Source: an uncultured Phocaeicola sp.
Lineage (GTDB): Bacteria; Bacteroidota; Bacteroidia; Bacteroidales; Bacteroidaceae
Direction of reading: 5' to 3'
Length of the DNA stretch: 41,626 nt
NCBI GenBank assembly: GCA_944320135.1
Contig: CALUGI010000028.1
Location: forward strand, 1-41,626
Part shown: one piece after another, positions 8,878-16,607 of the stretch
How the letters are laid out: each line of letters opens with the position of its first letter
Numbering within the stretch: the stretch's first letter is position 1
Position numbers and translations under genes: made by a program
Notes under the pieces: generated by a model
The model's input: the letters and a program-made list of their open reading frames with translations, nothing else
Told to the model about the DNA's origin: nothing
Databases searched by the model: none

Positions 8878-10371
8878 ATGAATCAACAAAAACAGAACAC
8901 TAATGTGGTCGCAATCATTACGATGTTCTTTCTTTTCGCGATGATTTCATTCGTGACTAATCTTGCGGCTCCTTTCGGTACGATCTGGAAAAACCAGTAT
9001 GCCGGGTCGAACACCTTGGGGATGATGGGAAACATGATGAACTTTTTGGCCTATTTCTTTATGGGAATTCCCGCCGGCAACATGCTTGTTCGCATCGGTT
9101 ATAAGAAAACGGCGCTGACTGCCATTGCAGTTGGTTTTCTTGGCTTGCTGATTCAATATTTTTCAAGTTTGTTCGGCGCTAATACGGAAGTGTTCGTCAT
9201 GGGCGAGTTTACTATTATGCTGAACTTCATCGTTTATTTGTTGGGCGCTTTCGTGTGCGGTTTCTCTGTTTGTATGCTGAATACGGTGGTGAACCCTATG
9301 CTGAACATGCTTGGCGGAGGCGGCAACAGAGGCAACCAGCTTATTCAGACGGGCGGTGCGCTGAACTCTTTGGCAGGTACGTTGACCCCGCTCTTCGTAG
9401 GCGTGCTTATCGGAACCGTCACTCCGGATACGGCTATGTCTGACGTTTCTCCTTTGCTGTTCATCGCGATGGGCGTATTCGCGTTTACCTTTATCGTCAT
9501 TTCGTTTGTCAGCATTCCGGAGCCCCACATGCGCAAGAAAGGCGAGAACGTAAAGAAAGAGAAATTTGCTCATTCGCCTTGGAGTTTCCGCCATCTGGTG
9601 TTGGGCGTTATCGGTATCTTTATTTATGTGGGCATTGAAATCGGCATACCCGGAACATTGAATTTTTATCTTGCCGATGCAAGCGACAAAGGTGCAGGCA
9701 TTTTGGTAAACGGCGCTGCTATCGGTGGAGCGATTGCTGCCATTTATTGGTTGCTGATGCTGGTGGGTCGTCTTACAAGTAGCGTCATCAGCGGAAAAGT
9801 TTCTACCCGTTCGCAATTGATTACAGCTTCGGGAGTGGCTATTATCTTTGTGCTGATTGCGATTTTCACTCCGAAATCTGTCGGATTCAATGTGCCGACG
9901 ATGGTGTACGATCCGGTAGAGACGACTACAGGAGTTCTTGAAGAAGCTGGACTGACGGCGGAAGAAGCGGCTGCGTTTGTCGGCAATCCGTCGGAAGATG
10001 CTTTAGCCGCACATGCAGATGCGCTGCAGGCTGCCAACCTGACACCCGCAGCTGTGATGAAATCAATGGAAACGCCTCGCGTTCCGCTGAGCGCACTGTT
10101 CCTCGTGCTTTGCGGTTTGTGTACGTCCGTAATGTGGGGAGGCATCTTTAATCTGGCAGTTGAAGGTCTGGGAAAATATACCGCCCAAGCGTCCGGTATC
10201 TTCATGATGATGGTTGTGGGAGGGGGTATCTTCCCGTTGCTGCAACAAGTTATCTCAGATGCGGCAGGTTATATGGCAAGCTATTGGCTCATCATTGCGA
10301 TGCTTGCATATTTGCTGTACTATGGTCTTATCGGCTGCAAGAATGTGAACAAGGACATTCCTGTTGATTGA
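8878..10371 (+). CDS. Glucose/galactose MFS transporter (FucP/GluP-like)
   Basis: A 497-residue inner-membrane sugar/H+ symporter of the fucose-permease branch of the major facilitator superfamily. Hydrophobic helices are spread throughout, starting at VVAIITMFFLFAMISFVTNL, with the typical loop GYKKTALTAIAVG after TM2 and NFLAYFFMGIPAG. Its place between galM and galK makes galactose and/or glucose the likely substrate. An odd feature is a hydrophilic, Ala/Glu-rich insertion of about 65 residues (roughly 333-400) between two late helices, longer than the short loops normal for this family. The start MNQQKQN is preceded by an A-rich leader rather than a strong Shine-Dalgarno. Confidence 0.9.
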   Translation: MNQQKQNTNVVAIITMFFLFAMISFVTNLAAPFGTIWKNQYAGSNTLGMMGNMMNFLAYFFMGIPAGNMLVRIGYKKTALTAIAVGFLGLLIQYFSSLFGANTEVFVMGEFTIMLNFIVYLLGAFVCGFSVCMLNTVVNPMLNMLGGGGNRGNQLIQTGGALNSLAGTLTPLFVGVLIGTVTPDTAMSDVSPLLFIAMGVFAFTFIVISFVSIPEPHMRKKGENVKKEKFAHSPWSFRHLVLGVIGIFIYVGIEIGIPGTLNFYLADASDKGAGILVNGAAIGGAIAAIYWLLMLVGRLTSSVISGKVSTRSQLITASGVAIIFVLIAIFTPKSVGFNVPTMVYDPVETTTGVLEEAGLTAEEAAAFVGNPSEDALAAHADALQAANLTPAAVMKSMETPRVPLSALFLVLCGLCTSVMWGGIFNLAVEGLGKYTAQASGIFMMMVVGGGIFPLLQQVISDAAGYMASYWLIIAMLAYLLYYGLIGCKNVNKDIPVD

Positions 10372-10381
10372 CAAAAATATG

Positions 10382-10421
10382 AAATGATGAAGAATGGGAG
10401 CTTTTCATTCTTCATCATTTT
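10382..10421 (+). terminator. Perfect 15-bp hairpin between transporter and galK
   Basis: AAATGATGAAGAATG (10382-10396) pairs perfectly with 10406-10420 across a 9-base loop, followed by T-rich sequence (TTGTTTTAT). It lies 10 bases past the transporter stop. It may terminate transcription partly, or protect the upstream mRNA end, lowering galK relative to the first two genes. Confidence 0.65.
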
Positions 10422-10464
10422 GTTTTATACGGAAATATATTAACCTTTAATTTTTATCATTATT

Positions 10465-11619
10465 ATGGATATAGAATATGTAAGAAGTCGCTTCGTGAAG
10501 CACTTTGACGGTACGACAGGTTCCGTTTATGCGTCTCCGGGACGAATCAATCTGATAGGTGAACATACTGACTATAACGGCGGTTTTGTATTCCCCGGTG
10601 CGGTGGATAAAGGTATGGTTGCCGAAATCAAGCCGAACGGCACTGATAAGGTTCGTGCTTATTCTATCGACTTGAAAGACTATGTAGAGTTTGGCTTGAA
10701 TGAGGAAGATGCTCCGAAAGCGAGCTGGGCGCGTTATATCTTCGGCGTTTGCCGCGAGATGATCAAGCGGGGAGTAGAAGTGAAAGGATTCAACACGGCT
10801 TTTTCCGGTGACGTGCCTTTGGGTGCCGGCATGTCGTCTTCTGCTGCGTTGGAGTCGACTTATGCTTATGCGCTGAATGACTTGTTCGGGGAAAACAAAA
10901 TCGACAAGTTTGAATTGGCGAAGGTAGGCCAAGCCACTGAACATAACTATTGCGGGGTAAACTGCGGAATTATGGACCAGTTTGCTTCCGTGTTCGGTAA
11001 AGAAGGACATCTGATACGCCTTGACTGCCGCTCGTTGGAATACCAGTATTTCCCGTTCAAACCGGAAGGATACCGCTTGGTATTGGTTGATTCGGTAGTG
11101 AAGCATGAATTGGCGTCTTCTGCTTATAACAAACGCCGCCAAAGTTGCGAGAATGTGGTGGCTGCTGTTCAGAAAAAACATCCGCATGTGGAATACCTGA
11201 GGGACTGCAACATGGAGATGTTGAATGAGGTGAAAGCCCAAATCTCGGAAGAAGACTATATGCGTGCCGAATATGTAATTGAAGAAATCCAGCGTGTACT
11301 TGACGTATGCGACGCTTTGGAAAGAAACGATTACGAGACGGTTGGACAAAAGATGTATGAAACACATCATGGCATGAGCAAGTTGTATGAAGTGAGCTGC
11401 GAAGAACTTGATTTCTTGAACGACGTGGCGTTCGATTGCGGCGTGACAGGCTCGCGTGTCATGGGAGGCGGTTTCGGCGGTTGCACGATTAATCTTGTGA
11501 AGAACGAGTTGTATGAAACCTTCATCTCGACAGCGAAAGAAAGATACAAAGAAAAATTCGGCCGAAGCCCGAAAGTTTACGATGTCGTAATCAGTGATGG
11601 TTCGCGCAAACTTTGCTGA
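10465..11619 (+). CDS. galK: Galactokinase
   Basis: A 384-residue GHMP-family kinase that phosphorylates alpha-D-galactose to galactose-1-phosphate in the Leloir pathway. It has the galactokinase signature GRINLIGEHTDYNGG, the ATP-binding GHMP motif PLGAGMSSSAALE, the catalytic region NCGIMDQFASVFG and the C-terminal GGGFGGC. Length and motif order are normal. galT and galE are not in the window. A strong terminator follows at 11653. Confidence 0.97.
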   Translation: MDIEYVRSRFVKHFDGTTGSVYASPGRINLIGEHTDYNGGFVFPGAVDKGMVAEIKPNGTDKVRAYSIDLKDYVEFGLNEEDAPKASWARYIFGVCREMIKRGVEVKGFNTAFSGDVPLGAGMSSSAALESTYAYALNDLFGENKIDKFELAKVGQATEHNYCGVNCGIMDQFASVFGKEGHLIRLDCRSLEYQYFPFKPEGYRLVLVDSVVKHELASSAYNKRRQSCENVVAAVQKKHPHVEYLRDCNMEMLNEVKAQISEEDYMRAEYVIEEIQRVLDVCDALERNDYETVGQKMYETHHGMSKLYEVSCEELDFLNDVAFDCGVTGSRVMGGGFGGCTINLVKNELYETFISTAKERYKEKFGRSPKVYDVVISDGSRKLC

Positions 11620-11652
11620 TAAACTGCAATAAAGTTTCTTTAGAGTGATAGG

Positions 11653-11690
11653 AGGCCGTCTCAAGCAAACGTGAGGCGGCCTTGTTTTTT
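11653..11690 (+). terminator. Rho-independent terminator after galK
   Basis: AGGCCGTCTCA (11653-11663) pairs with TGAGGCGGCCT (11672-11682) over 11 positions with one G-U pair, followed by TGTTTTTT. Its core resembles the neighbouring hairpin at 11736. Confidence 0.8.
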
Positions 11691-11735
11691 GGGGATTCCT
11701 TGGCTTTTACATTGATTCAATGCGTTGGATAGAAA

Positions 11736-11780
11736 CACAAGAGGCTGTCTCAGAAAATCTTCTTGAGGCAGCCTCTTGTG
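11736..11780 (-). terminator. Terminator hairpin of tRNA-Arg
   Basis: Arms 11736-11752 and 11764-11780 pair over 17 positions with one wobble, with an 11-base loop. On the minus strand it follows tRNA-Arg directly; the right arm includes the last two bases of the mature tRNA. The core (GGCTGTCTCA / TGAGGCAGCC) is nearly the same as that of the terminator 80 bases away. Confidence 0.7.
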
Positions 11781-11852
11781 ATCGCGACAGGATTCAAACC
11801 TGTAACCTTCTGATCCGTAGTCAGATGCTCTATTCAGTTGAGCTACGCGACC
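11779..11852 (-). tRNA. tRNA-Arg(ACG)
   Basis: On the minus strand a 74-base cloverleaf folds fully. The acceptor is GGTCGCG with CGCGATC, the D stem GCTC/GAGC, the anticodon stem TCTGA/TCAGA around loop CTACGGA (anticodon ACG), and the T stem ACAGG/CCTGT with loop TTTGAAT. The discriminator is A and CCA is not encoded. The promoter is at 11876-11907. Confidence 0.95.
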
Positions 11853-11875
11853 GATGTCTTTTTGTTTTACGGCTG

Positions 11876-11907
11876 CAAAGATAAAGACTTTAATCGAACC
11901 GTGCAAG
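11876..11907 (-). promoter_or_regulatory. Promoter of tRNA-Arg
   Basis: On the minus strand CTTG (11904-11907) and TATCTTTG (11876-11883) are separated by exactly 20 bases, a good Bacteroidetes -33/-7 pair 23 bases before the tRNA. Confidence 0.7.
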
Positions 11908-11927
11908 TTTTTTCGCATCTTTTTTTG

Positions 11928-14240
11928 TCAATCCATGAATCTGCCTCCAAATATCTGCCAGCCCAGTGAAAGTCCGACATTCCAATTATTGCTTGGCGAG
12001 CTATAATAATTGATATAGGCACTTATGGAACCGAACGGAAGCCTTACAACAATATCCAATTCGCTCAAATACTCTTGTCGGGAAAATAGTTTTCCGAGAT
12101 ATGCCTTGTGTCCTTCATCTTCTTTGATTGGGAATACCGGAGCGAAACCGTAGATGCCCAAACGTGCATGGACAACGTTGCTGAGCTGATAGATTGGAAT
12201 TATTCCTAACCCTACATACTGATTGGCCCGAAACGCTTCGTTGTATGTGATTCTGCTATGGGCGGTAGGAGTAAACCCGCCGGCTTGCATCATCGTTGCC
12301 CGGTAGTTGTGGCTGAAATTGCGCGAAGAATAATAAACGTTCAAGTAGGTTCCAAGCGTGAAATTATGGCGGAAGTTGAAATATTTTTCCATTTCGTATG
12401 AAAGTTTGAGCCACGATTGGATATACTTGTAGTTGCTGTTGTCTGCGGAAACTTGTTCTTGCCCCGGATAGTATCTTTCTATTCCGCTGTAAATGTGGGC
12501 TGACAGGCGTTCCCTGCGACCGGATGTGGCGAACTGGCGGCTGTTGAGCGTATTTCCGTCCATCGCTACCGAGCCGCCGAATATCTTGTATGTGCTCCGG
12601 TCGCGCCTTGCCGTACTGAAGTCTATCACGTTCGTTTGGAAATATTGGTCTTCAAGGCTGGATGCGCCTATGCCGAATTCAGCTTTCATGCTGCTCAGAA
12701 ACGGAAGCGACACGAAAAATTTCACGAAAGTTTCTTCTTGCTTGTTGAATATCGGCGTATTGCCTTTGTTCAGCAATTTTTCTTGCTTCAAATAGTTGTA
12801 GGTGGACAGGGAGGCTACCAGGCGGTAAGAAGTAGGCAGGCGGGTAGGGAGGTCGATTCTTCCGGAAAGTTGGAGATTGTTGTAGATTTGCCCCAACTGT
12901 CCGTCGATGGAAAATTCTTTCGCATAGTTGTTCAGATTATGGTAGGTTGCGCCTACATACACTTGGTTCGCGCCGTTAGAACCTACGTTCCCGCCCACTC
13001 GCAGGGAGAGGTCATCTTCCATCTTTACTTTCAGGTCGAGCGTATATTCCCGCTCATACGGGTTGTAGACCGCATGAGGGATGATTTCAGATATCATATT
13101 GTCCGACATCAGGCGGAAATATCCGCGCCGCAACTCTTCCAGCGGAAAGGTGCCGTCGTCATCGGCATGGAATTCCTTTCTGATATAACGCTTTTGCTGC
13201 TCGTTGACACCATGAATCGTGATGTCGCGGAAGCGGAATTCCGGCATCTGCTTTTTGAAGGCAATCCGTTTCTTGTTCAGCTGCCGGTAATCGGTCCTCC
13301 GCGAAATGCGGCTTTTGATAGAGTCCATCAGTTCGACGGCCCGTTCGTATCCCGTATCGTGCAGTTCGTCGTAGCGGTCAAAGTCCATCAGATTTACGTC
13401 CGTGTACTTGAACGTCATCAAGATGCCCAGCGAATCGGGCAGGGTATAGTCCGTCTTCTGCATAATCATGCTTTCGAGCTGGCCGATAAGGTCTCCTTCG
13501 CGGGGCTTTCCCGGATTCGAGCTGACGGCGCTTCCTATTATAATGTCGGGACGGAAGTCTTCCGTCATCACGCTGACCGGAAAGTTGTTGTATATTCCGC
13601 CGTCGTAGGCCAGCACGGAATCAACCTCAATCGGCTTGAACATGGCAGGGAAACTCATCGACGCGCGCACGGCGTCTCCCAGATCGCCGTCTCTGAAGAT
13701 GATGGGACGTTTGTTGTAAACGTCTGAGGCTACGCAGCGGAAGGGCACGAACAGCCGGTTGAAGTCTCCGCTGCATGCGGCCGTGGCTTCTCCGAACAGT
13801 TCCAGAAAAGCAAGGTTCATCTGGAGCGGGTCGACCACGCTCGACGGGAGGAATTGAGTTTTCACCTTGTGGAGCGGATTGCGCAGCGACACGCGGATAT
13901 TGATGAACTCCGGGGTAGGGGGATTCTTCTTGAAATAATAAATGTATTTTTCTTCGATTCCTCCGCTGTACCAGCGTTTGAAGTCATCCGACTTGAGCAG
14001 CCTCTCCATGTCGTCGGGCGAATAGCCCATAGCGTAAAGCGAGCCGACAATAGCGCCCATAGAGGTGCCTGCCACATAGTCGATGGGGATATTGTTTTCT
14101 TCCAGGGCGCGGATGATGCCGATGTGGGTGATGCCCTTGGCGCCGCCTCCGCTAAGCACCAAGCCCACTTTCTGCGCGCAGACGGGGCCAGACAGAAAAA
14201 CAGCCGTCAGGAGCGTTCCGATGATGAATATCTTTCGCAT
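11928..14240 (-). CDS. Patatin-like phospholipase with POTRA-like region and outer-membrane barrel (PlpD type)
   Basis: A 770-residue exported protein. A signal peptide (about residues 1-22, ending VCA) is followed directly by a patatin domain: oxyanion loop GGGAKG at 31-36, nucleophile GTSMG with Ser60, and the catalytic Asp in YDGGIYNNFPV near 213. A POTRA-like segment (FRFRDITIHGVNEQQ) lies in the middle. The last ~350 residues are a beta-barrel of the BamA/Omp85 type that ends in a terminal Phe/Met-rich strand (GWQIFGGRFMD). The layout is that of type Vd autotransporters such as PlpD, in which the barrel anchors or exports a lipase. Both catalytic residues are present. I chose the ATG at 14240 because it gives a clean signal peptide and follows a TATCTTTG box at 14271; the frame is open 11 codons further upstream. 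Confidence 0.92.
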   Translation of the reverse strand: MRKIFIIGTLLTAVFLSGPVCAQKVGLVLSGGGAKGITHIGIIRALEENNIPIDYVAGTSMGAIVGSLYAMGYSPDDMERLLKSDDFKRWYSGGIEEKYIYYFKKNPPTPEFINIRVSLRNPLHKVKTQFLPSSVVDPLQMNLAFLELFGEATAACSGDFNRLFVPFRCVASDVYNKRPIIFRDGDLGDAVRASMSFPAMFKPIEVDSVLAYDGGIYNNFPVSVMTEDFRPDIIIGSAVSSNPGKPREGDLIGQLESMIMQKTDYTLPDSLGILMTFKYTDVNLMDFDRYDELHDTGYERAVELMDSIKSRISRRTDYRQLNKKRIAFKKQMPEFRFRDITIHGVNEQQKRYIRKEFHADDDGTFPLEELRRGYFRLMSDNMISEIIPHAVYNPYEREYTLDLKVKMEDDLSLRVGGNVGSNGANQVYVGATYHNLNNYAKEFSIDGQLGQIYNNLQLSGRIDLPTRLPTSYRLVASLSTYNYLKQEKLLNKGNTPIFNKQEETFVKFFVSLPFLSSMKAEFGIGASSLEDQYFQTNVIDFSTARRDRSTYKIFGGSVAMDGNTLNSRQFATSGRRERLSAHIYSGIERYYPGQEQVSADNSNYKYIQSWLKLSYEMEKYFNFRHNFTLGTYLNVYYSSRNFSHNYRATMMQAGGFTPTAHSRITYNEAFRANQYVGLGIIPIYQLSNVVHARLGIYGFAPVFPIKEDEGHKAYLGKLFSRQEYLSELDIVVRLPFGSISAYINYYSSPSNNWNVGLSLGWQIFGGRFMD

Positions 14241-14270
14241 ATTTTTTTGACAGTTCCGGTAAATCTCTCC

Positions 14271-14278
14271 CAAAGATA
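14271..14278 (-). promoter_or_regulatory. -7 box of the patatin gene
   Basis: TATCTTTG on the minus strand, 30 bases before the chosen start at 14240. It lies upstream of that start but overlaps the longer frame's start, which supports 14240. Confidence 0.6.
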
Positions 14279-14589
14279 CGCATAAAAAACGTATGCTGCC
14301 ATCCTATTCCGAAATCTTTTCGCTGCGGCTTCGCAAATGCGCCCGTTTGCAGGGAAAACAGGACGAAAAAAAACGGTGTCCGGACATGATATAGGTCAAA
14401 AATATGCTGAAAAACATAAAAATTCCGCCAAACATGCACCGCTTTCCGAAATAAAGCGTACCTTTGCACCGGACTTCCAATCAGTTGCGAGGCTTCTCCG
14501 GAGTGATCCGCAGCATCCTCAAGTGAATGTTCCGGCCGGGAAGTGGCTGTAAGGACAGCGCCGGATAGTATTAACTAAAATCAAATTAC
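14279..14589. other. Divergent intergenic region with a long leader
   Basis: Between the patatin and thioredoxin-like genes lies about 310 bases without a supported gene. It holds the patatin promoter at its left side and, on the plus strand, a TACCTTTG box at 14459-14466. This leaves a leader of about 115 bases before the thioredoxin-like gene. The leader contains pairable GC segments (CCGGCC, GCGCCGG), but I recognise no riboswitch. Confidence 0.4.
14459..14466 (+). promoter_or_regulatory. -7 box upstream of the thioredoxin-like gene
   Basis: TACCTTTG matches TAnnTTTG exactly. It is 123 bases before the start codon at 14590, implying a long untranslated leader. Confidence 0.5.
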
Positions 14590-15084
14590 ATGGTAAAAAA
14601 TGTAAAATGGTTTTTTGTTGTATTAACTGTCAGCTCCTTGATTTCTCTGTCTTTTGACAAGAGAAGAACTTTGACGGAAGAATTGCCCGTAGGGAAACAG
14701 GCCCCTGAGGTAGTTCTCTGTAACGAATCGGAACCGCTCAACTTGCAGCCGGCAAAGGGAGGATTCACCCTGCTGAGCTTTTGGGCAAGCTACGATGCGG
14801 TGTCTCGCGCAAAAAACGCGAGTCTGAGCTATGCGGCTGAAAACGAGGCGCGCATACGGATGGTTTCCATTTCATTCGACCTCCACGAGTCCGTCTGGAG
14901 GGCGGCGGTCGAGCAAGACGGAGGCAATCTTGACGATTGCCATTGGGAAATGGACGGCAAAAACTCGGATGTTTATAAATCCTACGGCCTAAAGGACGGA
15001 TTTACGAACTATCTGTTGGACGACGAAGGCATAATCGTTGCCAAAAACGTAACTGCTGACGAATTGGCCGGTTTTCTGGACTGA
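14590..15084 (+). CDS. Exported thioredoxin-fold (TlpA/redoxin-like) protein without catalytic cysteines
   Basis: A 164-residue protein with an N-terminal hydrophobic segment (about residues 6-21), probably a signal anchor or signal peptide. The rest follows the TlpA pattern: VGKQAPEVVL at the amino end of the fold and FTLLSFWASYDAVSR where an active enzyme has WCxxC. Here no cysteine is present at the active site. The only cysteines are near residues 44 and 119. It is therefore unlikely to be a disulphide reductase and may be a binding or structural relative. It stands alone between a long leader and a strong terminator at 15140. Confidence 0.75.
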   Translation: MVKNVKWFFVVLTVSSLISLSFDKRRTLTEELPVGKQAPEVVLCNESEPLNLQPAKGGFTLLSFWASYDAVSRAKNASLSYAAENEARIRMVSISFDLHESVWRAAVEQDGGNLDDCHWEMDGKNSDVYKSYGLKDGFTNYLLDDEGIIVAKNVTADELAGFLD

Positions 15085-15139
15085 CCCATTTGCCGGGAGT
15101 TGCCAAGAAAAAGAATCAAATTGAATACAACAAAAAGCA

Positions 15140-15176
15140 AAAGAGGACGTGCATTCCGGCATGTCCTCTTTTTTTT
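15140..15176 (+). terminator. Rho-independent terminator
   Basis: AAAGAGGACGTGC (15140-15152) pairs with GCATGTCCTCTTT (15159-15171) over 13 positions with one G-U, with a 6-base loop, then a run of T to 15176. Confidence 0.9.
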
Positions 15177-15209
15177 CGGCGGCCTTTCTGGGCCGGCGCG
15201 CCCGCGTCT

Positions 15210-15296
15210 GCATGTCTTTGCGCGCGCAAAAACGGACAAACCCGCGCGTCCGGAAACGGCGGCTTCGGAAAGATGCCGCATTTCCCAACTCCGGCA
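15210..15296. repeat. GC-rich intergenic repeat cluster (copy 3)
   Basis: Sequences such as CGCGCGTCCGGAAACGGCGG and TTCGGAAAGATGCCGC match the style of the other intergenic clusters. This one lies between the terminator and the serB promoter element. Confidence 0.4.
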
Positions 15297-15300
15297 GGGC

Positions 15301-15327
15301 CTTTTTCAAAAACATTTCGTATATTTG
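15301..15327 (+). promoter_or_regulatory. Promoter element of serB sharing a 21-base core with two other sites
   Basis: CTTTTTCAAAAACATTTCGTA (first 20 bases 15301-15320) runs into the -7 box TATATTTG (15320-15327), 21 bases before serB. The 21-base core differs at one position from the core of the minus-strand element at 27745-27781 and is similar to that at 41563-41599. Confidence 0.55.
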
Positions 15328-15348
15328 CCGATATAACGCAACAAATTC

Positions 15349-16581
15349 ATGGAACACCGTACAGAATTGATATTGATCCGCATCAGCGGAATTGACCGTC
15401 CGGGCTTGACTGCGTCCATCACTGAAATCCTGTCGAGGTATCAGGTAGATATAATGGATATCGGGCAGGCTGACATCCACAGCACGCTGTCATTGGGAAT
15501 CCTGTTCAAATGCAGCGAGAAAGATTCGGGAAACGTGATGAAAGACTTGCTTTTCAAAGCATCGGATTTGGGCATTCATCTCCGCTTTTATCCTATTTCT
15601 CCTGAAGAATACGAAGATTGGGTGAACATGCAGGGGAAAAACCGGTATATACTTACGCTTCTGGGGCGCAAACTGACGGCCGCGCAGATAGCGGGTGCCA
15701 CCAAAATTTTAGCGGAGCACCAGCTGAACATCGACGGCATCCGGCGTCTGACGGGACGCATCCCTCTCGATGAAAAGAAAGCCAGCGTAAGGGCCTGCAT
15801 CGAGTTCTCCGTAAGAGGAACCCCGAAAGACCGCGAAGAACTGCAGCACCAGCTCATGAAGCTCAGCGCTTCGCTTTCGATGGACTTCTCGTTCCAGCAA
15901 GACACGATGTACCGCCGCATGAGAAGGCTTATCTGCTTTGACATGGACTCCACCCTGATACAGACGGAAGTGATTGACGAACTGGCCATGCGTGCCGGGG
16001 TGGGCGACCAGGTGAAAGCCATTACCGAACGCGCCATGCGGGGAGAAATCGACTTCAAAGAGAGCTTCACCGAGCGGGTAGCCTTGCTGAAAGGACTTGA
16101 CGAGAGCGTGATGCGTGAAATTGCGGAAAACCTCCCCATCACCGAAGGCGTGGAACGTCTGATGTACGTGCTGAAGCATTACGGTTACAAGATAGCGATT
16201 CTTTCCGGAGGATTCACATATTTCGGCAACTACTTGAAAGAGAAGTTCGGAATCGACTATGTGTATGCCAACAATCTGGAAATCGTCGACGGCAAGCTGA
16301 CCGGACGGTATATAGGCGATATCGTCGACGGCAAGCGCAAGGCGGAGCTTCTGCAGCTCATCGCACAGGTGGAGAAGGTGGACATCGCGCAAACCATCGC
16401 TGTCGGCGACGGCGCCAACGATTTGCCGATGCTTTCCGCTGCGGGGTTGGGCATCGCCTTCCACGCAAAGCCCAAAGTGGTGGAGAACGCCCGGCAGTCA
16501 ATCAACACCATCGGGCTTGACGGAGTGCTTTATTTCCTGGGATTCAAAGATTCGTATCTTGAAGAACGCGGCAAACTGTGA
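15349..16581 (+). CDS. serB: Phosphoserine phosphatase with two N-terminal ACT domains
   Basis: A 410-residue enzyme for the last step of serine synthesis. ACT-like regulatory domains occupy about residues 5-85 and 97-180, the form found in long SerB proteins and absent from short ones. The HAD phosphatase domain starts near 190 with FDMDST, giving nucleophile D198 and acid D200. Later motifs are SGGF and VGDGANDLPM. The ACT domains suggest feedback by serine or another amino acid. The helicase gene starts 26 bases after its stop, so the two may be co-transcribed. Confidence 0.95.
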   Translation: MEHRTELILIRISGIDRPGLTASITEILSRYQVDIMDIGQADIHSTLSLGILFKCSEKDSGNVMKDLLFKASDLGIHLRFYPISPEEYEDWVNMQGKNRYILTLLGRKLTAAQIAGATKILAEHQLNIDGIRRLTGRIPLDEKKASVRACIEFSVRGTPKDREELQHQLMKLSASLSMDFSFQQDTMYRRMRRLICFDMDSTLIQTEVIDELAMRAGVGDQVKAITERAMRGEIDFKESFTERVALLKGLDESVMREIAENLPITEGVERLMYVLKHYGYKIAILSGGFTYFGNYLKEKFGIDYVYANNLEIVDGKLTGRYIGDIVDGKRKAELLQLIAQVEKVDIAQTIAVGDGANDLPMLSAAGLGIAFHAKPKVVENARQSINTIGLDGVLYFLGFKDSYLEERGKL

Positions 16582-16607
16582 AAAAGAAATAACAAGAAAA
16601 GCAATAT

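Noticed and set aside
11736-11907. A mobile element inserted at tRNA-Arg
   Set aside because: There is no integrase and no direct repeat of the tRNA 3' end in the window; the hairpin there is a terminator.
12636-13727. A 363-residue plus-strand frame opposite the patatin gene
   Set aside because: The minus-strand patatin-barrel protein is clear; the shadow frame has no motif.
14279-14589. A riboswitch in the leader before the thioredoxin-like gene
   Set aside because: GC blocks can pair, but no known aptamer consensus is recognised.
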